From JANNOG01 sp050329415 (lineage in GTDB: Bacteria; Actinomycetota; Actinomycetes; Actinomycetales; JBBAYJ01): a stretch of DNA of 5,478 bases. The notes below the pieces were generated by a model. The model was not told where the DNA came from and ran no database searches. It saw only the letters and a program-made list of their open reading frames with translations. Of the stretch, positions 1 to 5,478 are shown one piece after another. Numbering within the stretch: position 1 is the stretch's first letter; every line of letters begins with the position of its first letter. A program made the translations under genes and the position numbers. Location of the stretch: assembly GCA_050329415.1 (NCBI GenBank), contig JBHJOS010000079.1, positions 1 through 5,478 of the forward strand, given 5' to 3'.

Positions 1-1
1 C

Positions 2-1300
2 CTGCTCTCGACGTACCACCGGCTCGTCGACCTCACGATGACGCTCTGGCAGTACCACTTCGAGTTCCTCAACCTGGGGTACGCGGCGTACCTCGACTTC
101 TTCGGGTTCTGCAAGGGCGTCTTCCCGGGCATCCCCGACCAGGCGATCGCCAAGATGGTGGCCGGCATCCACGTCGACCTCTTCCAGCCGGACGAGGAGC
201 TCAAGGCACTCGCTCGACTCGCCGTCGAACTCGGCGTCGACGCCCGCCTGGACGAGGGCACCGCGGCCGACGTCCTCGCGCGCCTGGACGGTGACGACGC
301 CGGGCGGCAGTGGCTGGCGGCGTGGGAGGCCGCCCAGCAGCCGTGGTTCAACTACTCGGCGGGCAGCGGCTTCTACCACTCCGACAAGGTGTGGCTGGAC
401 AACCTCGACATCCCCATGGGCTTCATCCGCGGGTACGTCGCCAAGCTGCGCCGCGAGGAGTCCATCGAGCGGCCGCTGGCCGACGTCCAGGCCGAGCGCG
501 AGCGCATCGTGGCGGAGTACTCGGCGCTCATCACCGACGACGAGACGCGCGCGCAGTTCGAGGGCAAGCTCGGACTCGCCCGGACCGTCTTCCCGTACGT
601 CGAGAACCACAACTTCTACGTCGAGCACTGGGGTCACTCGATCATCTGGCGGAAGATGCGCGACCTCGGCGGCGTCTTCGTCAAGGAGGGCTTCTTCGCC
701 GACGCCGACGACATCTTCCTGCTGAGCCGGACGGAGGTCCCCGAGGCCCTGTTCGACATGTACCACGGCTGGGCCGTCGGCGCCCCGGCCCGCGGCCCGG
801 CGTACTGGCCGCAGGAGATCGAGCGCCGCCACGGCATCATGAACGCGCTGCGGCAGTGGTCTCCGCCCCCGGCGCTCGGCGTCCCGCCCGAGGTCATCAC
901 CGAGCCCTTCACGGTCATGCTGTGGGGCGTCACCTCGGACAGCGTCAAGCAGTGGCTCGGCAGCGACTCCGCGGACGACGGGACGCTGCGCGGCTTCGCC
1001 GCGTCACCCGGCATCGCCGAGGGTCCCGCCCGGGTCATCCTGTCGGCCGACGGCATCGCCGACCTGCAGACGGGCGAGATCCTCGTCGCCCCACTCACTG
1101 CCCCGTCCTGGGCGCCGGTCTTCGGCAAGATCGCCGGCACCGTCACCGACGTCGGCGGGATCATGAGCCACGCCGCCATCGTCTGCCGCGAGTACGGCCT
1201 GCCCGCCGTCACGGGCACCGCCTTCGCCACGAAGACCATCAAGACCGGGCAGCGCGTGCGCGTCGACGGCAACACCGGCGACGTCACCGTCCTCGACTGA
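2..1300 (+). CDS. PEP-utilizing enzyme with C-terminal phosphohistidine swivel domain, 5'-truncated by the window edge
   Basis: The reading frame is open from the first bases, and an ATG at 38 falls inside apparently continuous protein, so I treat the gene as starting upstream. In-window length is 432 residues. From about residue 331 to the end there is a PEP-utilizing-enzyme mobile (swivel) domain: a SPGIAEGPARV entry segment, then GGIMSHAAIVCREYGLPAV, in which His390 (codon 1169-1171) is the expected phospho-carrier. The part before it is a helical domain with aromatic-rich stretches (YVENHNFYVEHW) and a DADDIFLL segment, like the middle domain of rifampin phosphotransferase and PEP-synthase-like proteins. 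No ATP-grasp domain is visible, so ATP or PEP activation must be done by the missing N-terminus or a partner subunit, as with the split phenylphosphate synthase. Known for the family: phosphoryl transfer through the swivel histidine. Inferred: phosphorylation of a catabolic substrate, because a Rieske oxygenase gene follows 42 bp later. The substrate is unknown, and a resistance-type phosphotransferase is the main alternative. Confidence 0.85.
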   Translation: MLSTYHRLVDLTMTLWQYHFEFLNLGYAAYLDFFGFCKGVFPGIPDQAIAKMVAGIHVDLFQPDEELKALARLAVELGVDARLDEGTAADVLARLDGDDAGRQWLAAWEAAQQPWFNYSAGSGFYHSDKVWLDNLDIPMGFIRGYVAKLRREESIERPLADVQAERERIVAEYSALITDDETRAQFEGKLGLARTVFPYVENHNFYVEHWGHSIIWRKMRDLGGVFVKEGFFADADDIFLLSRTEVPEALFDMYHGWAVGAPARGPAYWPQEIERRHGIMNALRQWSPPPALGVPPEVITEPFTVMLWGVTSDSVKQWLGSDSADDGTLRGFAASPGIAEGPARVILSADGIADLQTGEILVAPLTAPSWAPVFGKIAGTVTDVGGIMSHAAIVCREYGLPAVTGTAFATKTIKTGQRVRVDGNTGDVTVLD

Positions 1301-1332
1301 CCGACGCGACCTGCCACGACCAGCCACGACCT

Positions 1333-1337
1333 GGAGG
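1333..1337 (+). promoter_or_regulatory. Ribosome binding site of the Rieske oxygenase gene
   Basis: GGAGG ends five bases before the ATG at 1343. It is the clearest Shine-Dalgarno sequence on the + strand of this window and fixes the oxygenase start. Confidence 0.75.
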
Positions 1338-1342
1338 CACCG

Positions 1343-2593
1343 ATGCTGACCGCCGAGCAGAACGACGAACTCACCCAGGTCGCGGCCGGGACCCCGATGG
1401 GCGACCTGCTGCGCCGCTACTGGTACCCGGTCGCGTTCACCCGGGAACTCGCGGAGTTCCCGGTCAAACGCGCGGAACTGCTCGGCGAACACTGGGCCGT
1501 CTTCAAGACCGGCAGCGGGGACTACGGCATCGTCGCCGAGGCGTGCCCCCACCGCCGCGCCTCCCTGGCGTACGGGGTGGCGGAGGCCGACGGCATCCGC
1601 TGTCCGTACCACGGTTGGCAGTTCGACACCGCGGGAGCCTGCATCGACATGCCCGCGGAGACCAACGAGACGGCGTTCCGGGAGCGCGTCTCGGCACGGG
1701 CGGGAAAGGCGCAGGAGATGGGCGGCCTGGTCTGGGCCTATGTCGGGCCCGACCCGGCCCCCCTGCTCCCGCGGTTCGACGTCTTCGTCATGGACGGCGT
1801 CCGCGACATCGGGTGGGTCGACCTGCCCTGCAACTTCGTCCAGATCATGGAGAACGCCGTCGACCCGCACCACGTCGAGTGGCTGCACGGCCGGTACTTC
1901 CAGTTCATGGGCATGCAGCGGGGATTCACCGCGCCGGCCTCGTTCGGCAAGAAGCACATCAAGGTCGGTTTCGACGCCTTCGAGTGGGGAATCATCAAGC
2001 GACGCGTCGTCGAGGGCGCCACGGAGGAGGACGACGACTGGAAGGTGGGCCACCCCCTGGTCTTCCCGTACAACATGCGGGTCGGCGGCGCCTACGTCGA
2101 GCAGATGCAGATCCGGGTCCCCATCAATCGCACGACGACCCGCTTCATGCTGTACACGACGCACGCCCCCCAGGGGATCGAGTTCCCCCATCAGCCCGTC
2201 ATCCCCGACTACCAGATCCCCCTCTACCACGAGGACGGCAGCCACCGGACCGATTACGTCGAGGGCCAGGACATGATGGCCTGGGTGACGCAGGGACCCG
2301 TCACGGACCGGACCGTCGAGCACCTGGGCCGTTCCGACGTCGGCGTCACGATGCTGCGGCGCATGTTCAAGTCGGAGATGGCCAAGGTCGCGGCCGGCGA
2401 GGACCCCCTCGGCGTCATCCGGACCCCGCACGACCGCATCGACCTGCCGTGCGAGAAGAACAAGTTCGACGCCGGCCCCAAGTTCGCCCTCGACTTCATC
2501 GACATGGCCTCCATGCGGTTCAGCCCCCAGGCGGACGCGCTGCGCAAGCTCCACATCACCGCCTGGGAGAACATGGGGGTGTCCCTCACGTGA
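1343..2593 (+). CDS. Rieske [2Fe-2S] non-heme iron oxygenase, alpha (catalytic) subunit
   Basis: This 416-residue protein is full length for a ring-hydroxylating oxygenase large subunit. The N-terminal Rieske domain has C68-P-H70-R, then 16 residues, then C87-P-Y-H90-G-W, which are the two Cys and two His ligands of the [2Fe-2S] cluster. The catalytic domain has N171-x2-D174-x2-H177-x4-H182, giving two histidine ligands of the mononuclear iron, with Asp174 as the likely bridge for electron transfer between subunits. The ENAVDPHHVEWLHG segment and the single-subunit layout resemble the phthalate 4,5-dioxygenase / O-demethylase group rather than the naphthalene dioxygenase group. No beta-subunit gene follows. 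Such enzymes use NAD(P)H electrons through a reductase and O2 to hydroxylate or demethylate an aromatic or related ring; no reductase is in the window. The start is supported by the GGAGG at 1333-1337. Substrate cannot be predicted from sequence alone. Confidence 0.95.
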   Translation: MLTAEQNDELTQVAAGTPMGDLLRRYWYPVAFTRELAEFPVKRAELLGEHWAVFKTGSGDYGIVAEACPHRRASLAYGVAEADGIRCPYHGWQFDTAGACIDMPAETNETAFRERVSARAGKAQEMGGLVWAYVGPDPAPLLPRFDVFVMDGVRDIGWVDLPCNFVQIMENAVDPHHVEWLHGRYFQFMGMQRGFTAPASFGKKHIKVGFDAFEWGIIKRRVVEGATEEDDDWKVGHPLVFPYNMRVGGAYVEQMQIRVPINRTTTRFMLYTTHAPQGIEFPHQPVIPDYQIPLYHEDGSHRTDYVEGQDMMAWVTQGPVTDRTVEHLGRSDVGVTMLRRMFKSEMAKVAAGEDPLGVIRTPHDRIDLPCEKNKFDAGPKFALDFIDMASMRFSPQADALRKLHITAWENMGVSLT

Positions 2594-2859
2594 GCCCCGG
2601 CCCCGCGCCGGTGACGGCGCCCGACGTCGCACGGGGCTGGTTCCCCGCGGACGCCGCCGGCCACGTGCGCGATGCGCCGAAGTTCTGCCCTGCGTGCGGG
2701 GCGGCACTCCAGCTCGGCGCGGGCGGGCACGGCATCGCCGTGGAGTTCTGGGAGGGCCCCGACCGGGTCTTCGTCTGCTTCTGCGGCGACTGCCGGTGGT
2801 CCGGCGACATCCGCCTCACCAGCCGCGTCGTCGGACACGAGCCCGACGACGAGACCTGA
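2590..2859 (+). CDS. Small cysteine-rich zinc-ribbon-like protein coupled to the Rieske oxygenase gene
   Basis: An 89-residue frame starts with GTG in a GTGA overlap with the oxygenase stop, typical of translational coupling. A G-rich stretch at 2575-2579 could serve as ribosome binding site. An in-frame GTG at 2611 is an alternative start and would give 82 residues. The protein has C33-P-A-C36-G and then C63-F-C65-G-D-C68, with 28 residues between Cys36 and Cys65. This could be a zinc ribbon, or more speculatively an iron site with rubredoxin-like spacing; the usual second rubredoxin CPxCG is absent. The acidic C-terminus ends HEPDDET. There is no signal peptide or membrane segment, so it is probably cytoplasmic. 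I do not recognise a named family. Its position suggests it serves the oxygenase (assembly, electron supply or substrate handling), but this is inference. Confidence 0.75.
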   Translation: MSPGPAPVTAPDVARGWFPADAAGHVRDAPKFCPACGAALQLGAGGHGIAVEFWEGPDRVFVCFCGDCRWSGDIRLTSRVVGHEPDDET

Positions 2860-2883
2860 CCGACCCCGTATGGCCGATCCCGG

Positions 2884-3684
2884 ATGACCGACCTCGTCGT
2901 CGACCCGGATGCCCTCGCCGCGGAGATCCTCGCGGCCCGGGCGTCGGGGCGTCCGATGCCGGTCCCCTTCACCTCCCGCGGCCCGTTCCCGCTGGACCTG
3001 GCGTACGCCGTGCAGGACCGCGTCACCGCCGCCCGGCTGGCCCGGGGCGAGCGGGTCGTCGGGTGCAAGCTCGGGTACACGTCAGCGGCCATGCGGGAGC
3101 AGATGGGCGTCGCCTCCCCCAACCACGGTCCCCTGACCGACGCCATGGTCCTCGCCGACGGTGCGGTGCTCCCGCCCGGCACCCTGCATCCCCGCGTCGA
3201 ACCGGAGATCGCGCTGGTGTTCGGCGAGGCCGTCCCCGCCGACGCCGATGTCGACGCCGTCATGGCGGCCTGCGCCCGCGCCGTCGCCTGTCTCGAGGTC
3301 GTCGACTCGGTGTGGGAGGGCTACCGCTTCCGCCTCGAGGACAACACCGCCGACGGGTCCTCGGCCGCCTTCGTCGTCCTCGGTGACGACCTGCCGGTGG
3401 ACGACCTGCCGGGAGTCGAGGTTGACCTGTCCGTGGACGGCGAGGTTGTCGAGAGCGGCACCGGGGCCGCGGCGAGCGGCCACCCGGCGGCGGGTGTCGC
3501 CTGGCTGGCGGCCCGCCTCGCCGAGCGCGGCCACGCCGTCGAGGCGGGTCACGTAGTCATCACCGGCGGGCTGACGAAGGCCCATCCGCTGGAACCCGGC
3601 GGCACCGTCTCCGCCCGCTTCCACGCCACCGGCACGGCGGTCGACGTCAGTGTCAGCCGTGGGTCGCCGACGCCGGGGAGGTAG
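2884..3684 (+). CDS. MhpD/DmpH-family 2-keto-4-pentenoate hydratase or 4-oxalocrotonate decarboxylase
   Basis: This 266-residue protein has the usual length and pattern of the fumarylacetoacetase-fold hydratase/decarboxylase family. Visible family features are G60-C-K62-L-G, R104-V-E106-P-E108 followed later by E138-V-V-D141 (expected Mg2+ ligands E106, E108 and E138), the DNTADGSSAAFVVLG segment from residue 153, and GGLTKAHPLEPGG near 228-240. The hydratases convert 2-oxopent-4-enoate to 4-hydroxy-2-oxopentanoate. The related decarboxylases convert 4-oxalocrotonate to 2-oxopent-4-enoate. The GGLT turn reminds me more of the decarboxylases, and a muconate-semialdehyde-type dehydrogenase lies nearby, but the two activities cannot be separated reliably here. 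Its ATG lies 24 bp after the previous stop; no other in-frame start exists after that stop and no strong ribosome binding site is seen. It appears to be the last gene of the + strand operon. Confidence 0.88.
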   Translation: MTDLVVDPDALAAEILAARASGRPMPVPFTSRGPFPLDLAYAVQDRVTAARLARGERVVGCKLGYTSAAMREQMGVASPNHGPLTDAMVLADGAVLPPGTLHPRVEPEIALVFGEAVPADADVDAVMAACARAVACLEVVDSVWEGYRFRLEDNTADGSSAAFVVLGDDLPVDDLPGVEVDLSVDGEVVESGTGAAASGHPAAGVAWLAARLAERGHAVEAGHVVITGGLTKAHPLEPGGTVSARFHATGTAVDVSVSRGSPTPGR

Positions 3685-3713
3685 GCGTCAAGGTCAGAGG
3701 CTGGCGCCGCCCG

Positions 3714-3917
3714 TCAGGCGAGCGCGAAGTAGCGCGAGTGCGAGCGACGCAGGGCGTCCTTGGACGCAGCGTGGATCACTACGACCTCGCAGTCAGGATC
3801 GTTGCCGTGCGCCCGCTCCTCGGCGAAGCGCGCCCTCATGGCCCCCTCCGGCGTGTCGAAGGACTGCAACCGGCTGAGATGACCCTTGGAGCGCTTGTAA
3901 ACGATCAAGAAGTGCAT
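3714..3917 (-). CDS. Conserved-looking 67-residue protein of unknown function
   Basis: A 67-residue frame begins MHFLIVYKRSKG. It has an excellent ribosome binding site: AAGGAGGG at 3924-3931 (complement), six bases before the ATG. It shows a short beta-strand start, a middle charged helix (about residues 24-37), a second strand (CEVVVIHA, 43-50) and an ALRRSHSRYF helix near the end. I recall similar uncharacterised small proteins in actinobacteria, beginning MHFL(I/V)VYDR and ending in a THARYF-like motif, so I think it is a real gene. No catalytic motif, signal peptide or membrane segment is visible. It lies 47 bp downstream of the RelA/SpoT-domain gene on the same strand and converges with the hydratase gene, whose stop is 29 bp away. 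A partner or antitoxin role is possible but unsupported by any motif. Confidence 0.75.
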   Translation of the reverse strand: MHFLIVYKRSKGHLSRLQSFDTPEGAMRARFAEERAHGNDPDCEVVVIHAASKDALRRSHSRYFALA

Positions 3918-3923
3918 GTCGCG

Positions 3924-3931
3924 CCCTCCTT
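3924..3931 (-). promoter_or_regulatory. Strong ribosome binding site of the 67-residue protein
   Basis: On the complement this reads AAGGAGGG, a near-perfect anti-16S match six bases from the ATG at 3917. It is the strongest Shine-Dalgarno sequence I see in the window. The small gene may therefore be translated well on its own, not only as a trailing part of the upstream gene. Confidence 0.75.
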
Positions 3932-3964
3932 CATGACGTCACGGTACCGGGGCTGTCCAGCGGA

Positions 3965-4861
3965 CTACCCTGGGGATGTCGACACGTCCTCCGAACGGCT
4001 TGACATGGCGCGGATCCGGGTCGTGACCTGGTCCAGCTGGTCAGCGAACCCTCGTAGCTCCACCTCCAGCTCGCCCAGGGCTTCTTGCAGCCGCGGCAGG
4101 AGCCGATCCACCAGCGCTTCGGACACAGCGACCGCATCCACCTCCGGCCGTCCGGCCTCGGCGAGCCCGCTTGCTACAGCCTCCGCGACGAAGTCGACGT
4201 CGGCCACCAACGTGCTGTTCCTCCGCAGACGGTTCCAGTCCTCTTCCAGCGTCGCGATCCGCCGGCTGTGCTCCTGCATCGTCGTGACGATGTCCCCGAT
4301 CACGTCCGCCTTCAGATCGTCCGGCATTGGCGCGTCCGGGTACCGGATCCAACGGCCGAGGATGTCGCCGAGGGCCTCGTACAGGTTGGCCCACGAGTGC
4401 TGAAGGTGCGTGCGCACCTGTACCTCGCACGGCAGGGTGTCGACACGAACGATCACGTGGAGAGCGCGGTAGCCCATCGTTGGATCGGGTCGCCGGTCCT
4501 TGAGCTTGGGGTCGTCGGGGAAGAGCTCGCAAATCTGCTCCCCCACGCGGTCCTGCTCGTCAAGACACATGGCGCCGTCGAGGCGCACTCCGGCCAGATC
4601 ATGGATGCGGCCCAGCTGGAACCGCTCTTCCCTTCGAATCTTGTCGAGGAGCGTCCCTCGGGACTTGGTCCGAGAAGTGACGTTCAGGTCGGCGTCCCGC
4701 CCGAGCACAGCGCTCCAATCAACCCGGCCCAGGCGCTGCCAGACTGCCTCGCGCACCTGGTCGTAGACGAGCAGCGCACCCTGCAGCGCGTCCTCGTCCG
4801 CATCGGTTGCCTGGCCGTTCGCGACGCGCTCGCCGATGCGCGTGAGCGTCGTCTTCGACAT
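3965..4861 (-). CDS. Stand-alone RelA/SpoT-domain nucleotide pyrophosphokinase (small alarmone synthetase-like)
   Basis: From the ATG at 4861 the protein is 298 residues. The synthetase core spans about residues 60-165: S63-R64-T-K66-S, with K74 (RxKS...K); I86-H-D88-L-A-G-V-R93; M129-G130-Y131-R-A-L-H135; and E146-V-Q148-V-R150-T151 followed by W157. These match the expected nucleotide-binding and catalytic positions of (p)ppGpp synthetases, so it should be active. No HD hydrolase, TGS or ACT domain is present. The region after about 190 is helical and partly coiled-coil-like (ALGELEVELRGFADQLDQV). The family makes (p)ppGpp or related alarmones from ATP and GDP/GTP; some toxic members make ppApp or pyrophosphorylate tRNA. 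The frame is open up to 5095, but that part overlaps the dehydrogenase gene. I chose 4861 because MSKTTLTRIGERV resembles the start I recall for related proteins; no good ribosome binding site precedes it. Alternatives are GTG 4900 and ATG 4930. Confidence 0.88.
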   Translation of the reverse strand: MSKTTLTRIGERVANGQATDADEDALQGALLVYDQVREAVWQRLGRVDWSAVLGRDADLNVTSRTKSRGTLLDKIRREERFQLGRIHDLAGVRLDGAMCLDEQDRVGEQICELFPDDPKLKDRRPDPTMGYRALHVIVRVDTLPCEVQVRTHLQHSWANLYEALGDILGRWIRYPDAPMPDDLKADVIGDIVTTMQEHSRRIATLEEDWNRLRRNSTLVADVDFVAEAVASGLAEAGRPEVDAVAVSEALVDRLLPRLQEALGELEVELRGFADQLDQVTTRIRAMSSRSEDVSTSPG

Positions 4862-4930
4862 CGGAAGGACAAGCACGGTCGCTGACCGTATCGTGCTCAC
4901 GACCCGGGACCGGGAAGCGGCAACGCCCAT

Positions 4931-4958
4931 GCCACTCACCGCGTCCGCCGCGAGTGAC
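4931..4958. repeat. Imperfect inverted repeat between the dehydrogenase stop and the RelA/SpoT-domain gene
   Basis: Arms GCCACTC (4931-4937) and GAGTGAC (4952-4958) pair as a 7-bp stem with one G-U wobble in the RNA. An inner GCG/CGC pairing (4941-4943 with 4949-4951) leaves a 3-nt bulge and a 5-nt loop. It lies just past the dehydrogenase stop codon, but no T run follows on the minus strand, so it is not a classic intrinsic terminator. It could stabilise the 3' end or weakly attenuate read-through. Confidence 0.3.
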
Positions 4959-4959
4959 G

Positions 4960-5478
4960 TCAGATCTGGGCGACGACCGCTTTCGGCTCCGTGAAGAACT
5001 CGCGGCTGAACAGGCCGCCCTCGCGGCCGACGCCCGAGTCGCCCACCCCTCCGAACGGCGCCCGGAGGTCCCGGACGAAGAAGCAGTTGACCCACACCGT
5101 CCCCGCCCGAAGCCGGGCCGCGACGCGGTGCGCGCGGGACAGGTTCTCCGTGAACACCATGGCGTTGAGGCCGTACCGGGTGTCGTTGGCCATCTCGACG
5201 GCGTCTTCCTCACCTCCGGTCCCGCTGTCGAAGCCGTGGATCGTGACGACCGGGCCGAAGACCTCCTCCCGGCACACCCGCGACGACAGGTCCGGTTCGA
5301 GGACGACGGTCGGCCGCACGACCCACCCGTCCCCGAGACCGCCGGTCACCACGTCCGCGCCGGTCGCCTCCATTTCGTCCACGAAGCCGCGGACCTTCTT
5401 GTAGTGCTCCTCGGAGGCCAGCGGTCCCAGCTGGGTGTCGGCGAGCTTCGGGTCGCCGATCCGCAGGGACTCCGCTCG
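4960..5478 (-). CDS. Aldehyde dehydrogenase, 2-hydroxymuconate-semialdehyde dehydrogenase-like, C-terminal part (5' end beyond the window)
   Basis: The frame is open to the right edge, so 172 C-terminal residues of a protein normally near 480-500 are present. It begins in-window with RAESLRIGDPKLADTQLGPL, the segment that normally follows the catalytic cysteine region, which lies outside. Recognisable NAD(P)-dependent aldehyde dehydrogenase features are EEVFGPVV, NDTRYGLNAMVFT, AGTVWVNCFFVRDLRAPFGG and SGVGREGG, followed by FSREFFTEPKAV. The WVN-x-x-x-x-RDLR-x-PFGG-x-x-x-SG-x-GREGG pattern is typical of the 2-hydroxymuconate-semialdehyde, 2-aminomuconate-semialdehyde and HpaE-type dehydrogenases of meta-cleavage pathways. 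These oxidise the ring-cleavage semialdehyde to the dicarboxylic acid. With the hydratase/decarboxylase on the opposite strand this fits an oxalocrotonate branch. Betaine-aldehyde or general aldehyde dehydrogenases are less likely. The GTG at 5382 is an internal codon, not a start. The RelA/SpoT-domain gene follows on the same strand after 98 bp. Confidence 0.9.
   Translation of the reverse strand, partial: RAESLRIGDPKLADTQLGPLASEEHYKKVRGFVDEMEATGADVVTGGLGDGWVVRPTVVLEPDLSSRVCREEVFGPVVTIHGFDSGTGGEEDAVEMANDTRYGLNAMVFTENLSRAHRVAARLRAGTVWVNCFFVRDLRAPFGGVGDSGVGREGGLFSREFFTEPKAVVAQI

Noticed and set aside
310..2589. Very long + strand open frame ahead of the small Cys-rich gene
   Set aside because: It overlaps the swivel-domain and Rieske genes in another frame and reads as Arg/Pro/Gly-rich low-complexity protein typical of GC-rich shadow frames. 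Only its end, from the GTG at 2590, is a plausible gene.
1004..2707. 567-codon minus-strand open frame
   Set aside because: It is antisense to the Rieske gene, whose Rieske and iron motifs are clear. The composition (Val/Asp/Arg/His/Gly) is that of a shadow frame.
3685..3713. Possible bidirectional terminator between the convergent hydratase and 67-residue genes
   Set aside because: Only a short GGCGCC palindrome is present, without a real stem or T run.
3918..3964. Possible own promoter of the 67-residue gene
   Set aside because: On the complement a TGGACA resembles a -35 box, but no matching -10 lies at 16-18 bp; a TACCGT lies too close. Not enough to call.
3738..4885. Plus-strand open frames over the RelA/SpoT-domain gene
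   Set aside because: The minus strand carries recognisable catalytic motifs in order; the plus-strand translations show no family pattern.
1..5478. tRNA, rRNA, riboswitch, CRISPR array or insertion sequence
   Set aside because: Apart from short gaps the window is filled by protein genes. I saw no repeated spacers, tRNA-like arms or transposase motifs.

Overview
The window comes from a high-GC bacterium, most likely an actinomycete. The third codon positions are almost all G or C, shadow frames stay open for long stretches, GTG starts occur, and the small 67-residue protein resembles hypothetical proteins I associate with actinobacteria. No phylogenetic marker is present, so the genus cannot be given.

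Left part (1-3684, + strand): a compact catabolic operon. It starts with the 3' part of a gene for a protein with a phosphohistidine swivel (PEP-utilizing enzyme mobile) domain. Next come a complete Rieske-type oxygenase alpha subunit, a small cysteine-rich zinc-ribbon-like protein that overlaps the oxygenase stop codon by four bases, and a MhpD/DmpH-family hydratase or decarboxylase. Gaps are 42, -4 and 24 bp, so co-transcription is likely.

Middle (3714-4861, - strand): two genes that do not look catabolic. One is a stand-alone RelA/SpoT-type nucleotide pyrophosphokinase with no HD hydrolase domain and a long helical C-terminal tail. The other, 47 bp downstream, is a 67-residue protein of unknown function with a strong ribosome binding site. 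This stretch looks less GC-rich than the left operon and lies between genes that plausibly belong to one pathway.

Right part (4960-5478, - strand): the C-terminal third of an aldehyde dehydrogenase that resembles 2-hydroxymuconate-semialdehyde dehydrogenases. It runs off the right edge.

Working together (inference): the Rieske oxygenase would hydroxylate or demethylate an aromatic or related ring. The semialdehyde dehydrogenase and the hydratase/decarboxylase fit the oxalocrotonate branch of a meta-cleavage pathway. The swivel-domain protein suggests a phosphoryl-transfer step on the substrate, by analogy with phenylphosphate synthase or rifampin phosphotransferase, with an ATP-binding partner or domain outside the window. 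The ring-cleavage dioxygenase, tautomerase, oxygenase reductase and regulator are not visible here. No RNA genes, CRISPR arrays, transposases or convincing terminators were found.
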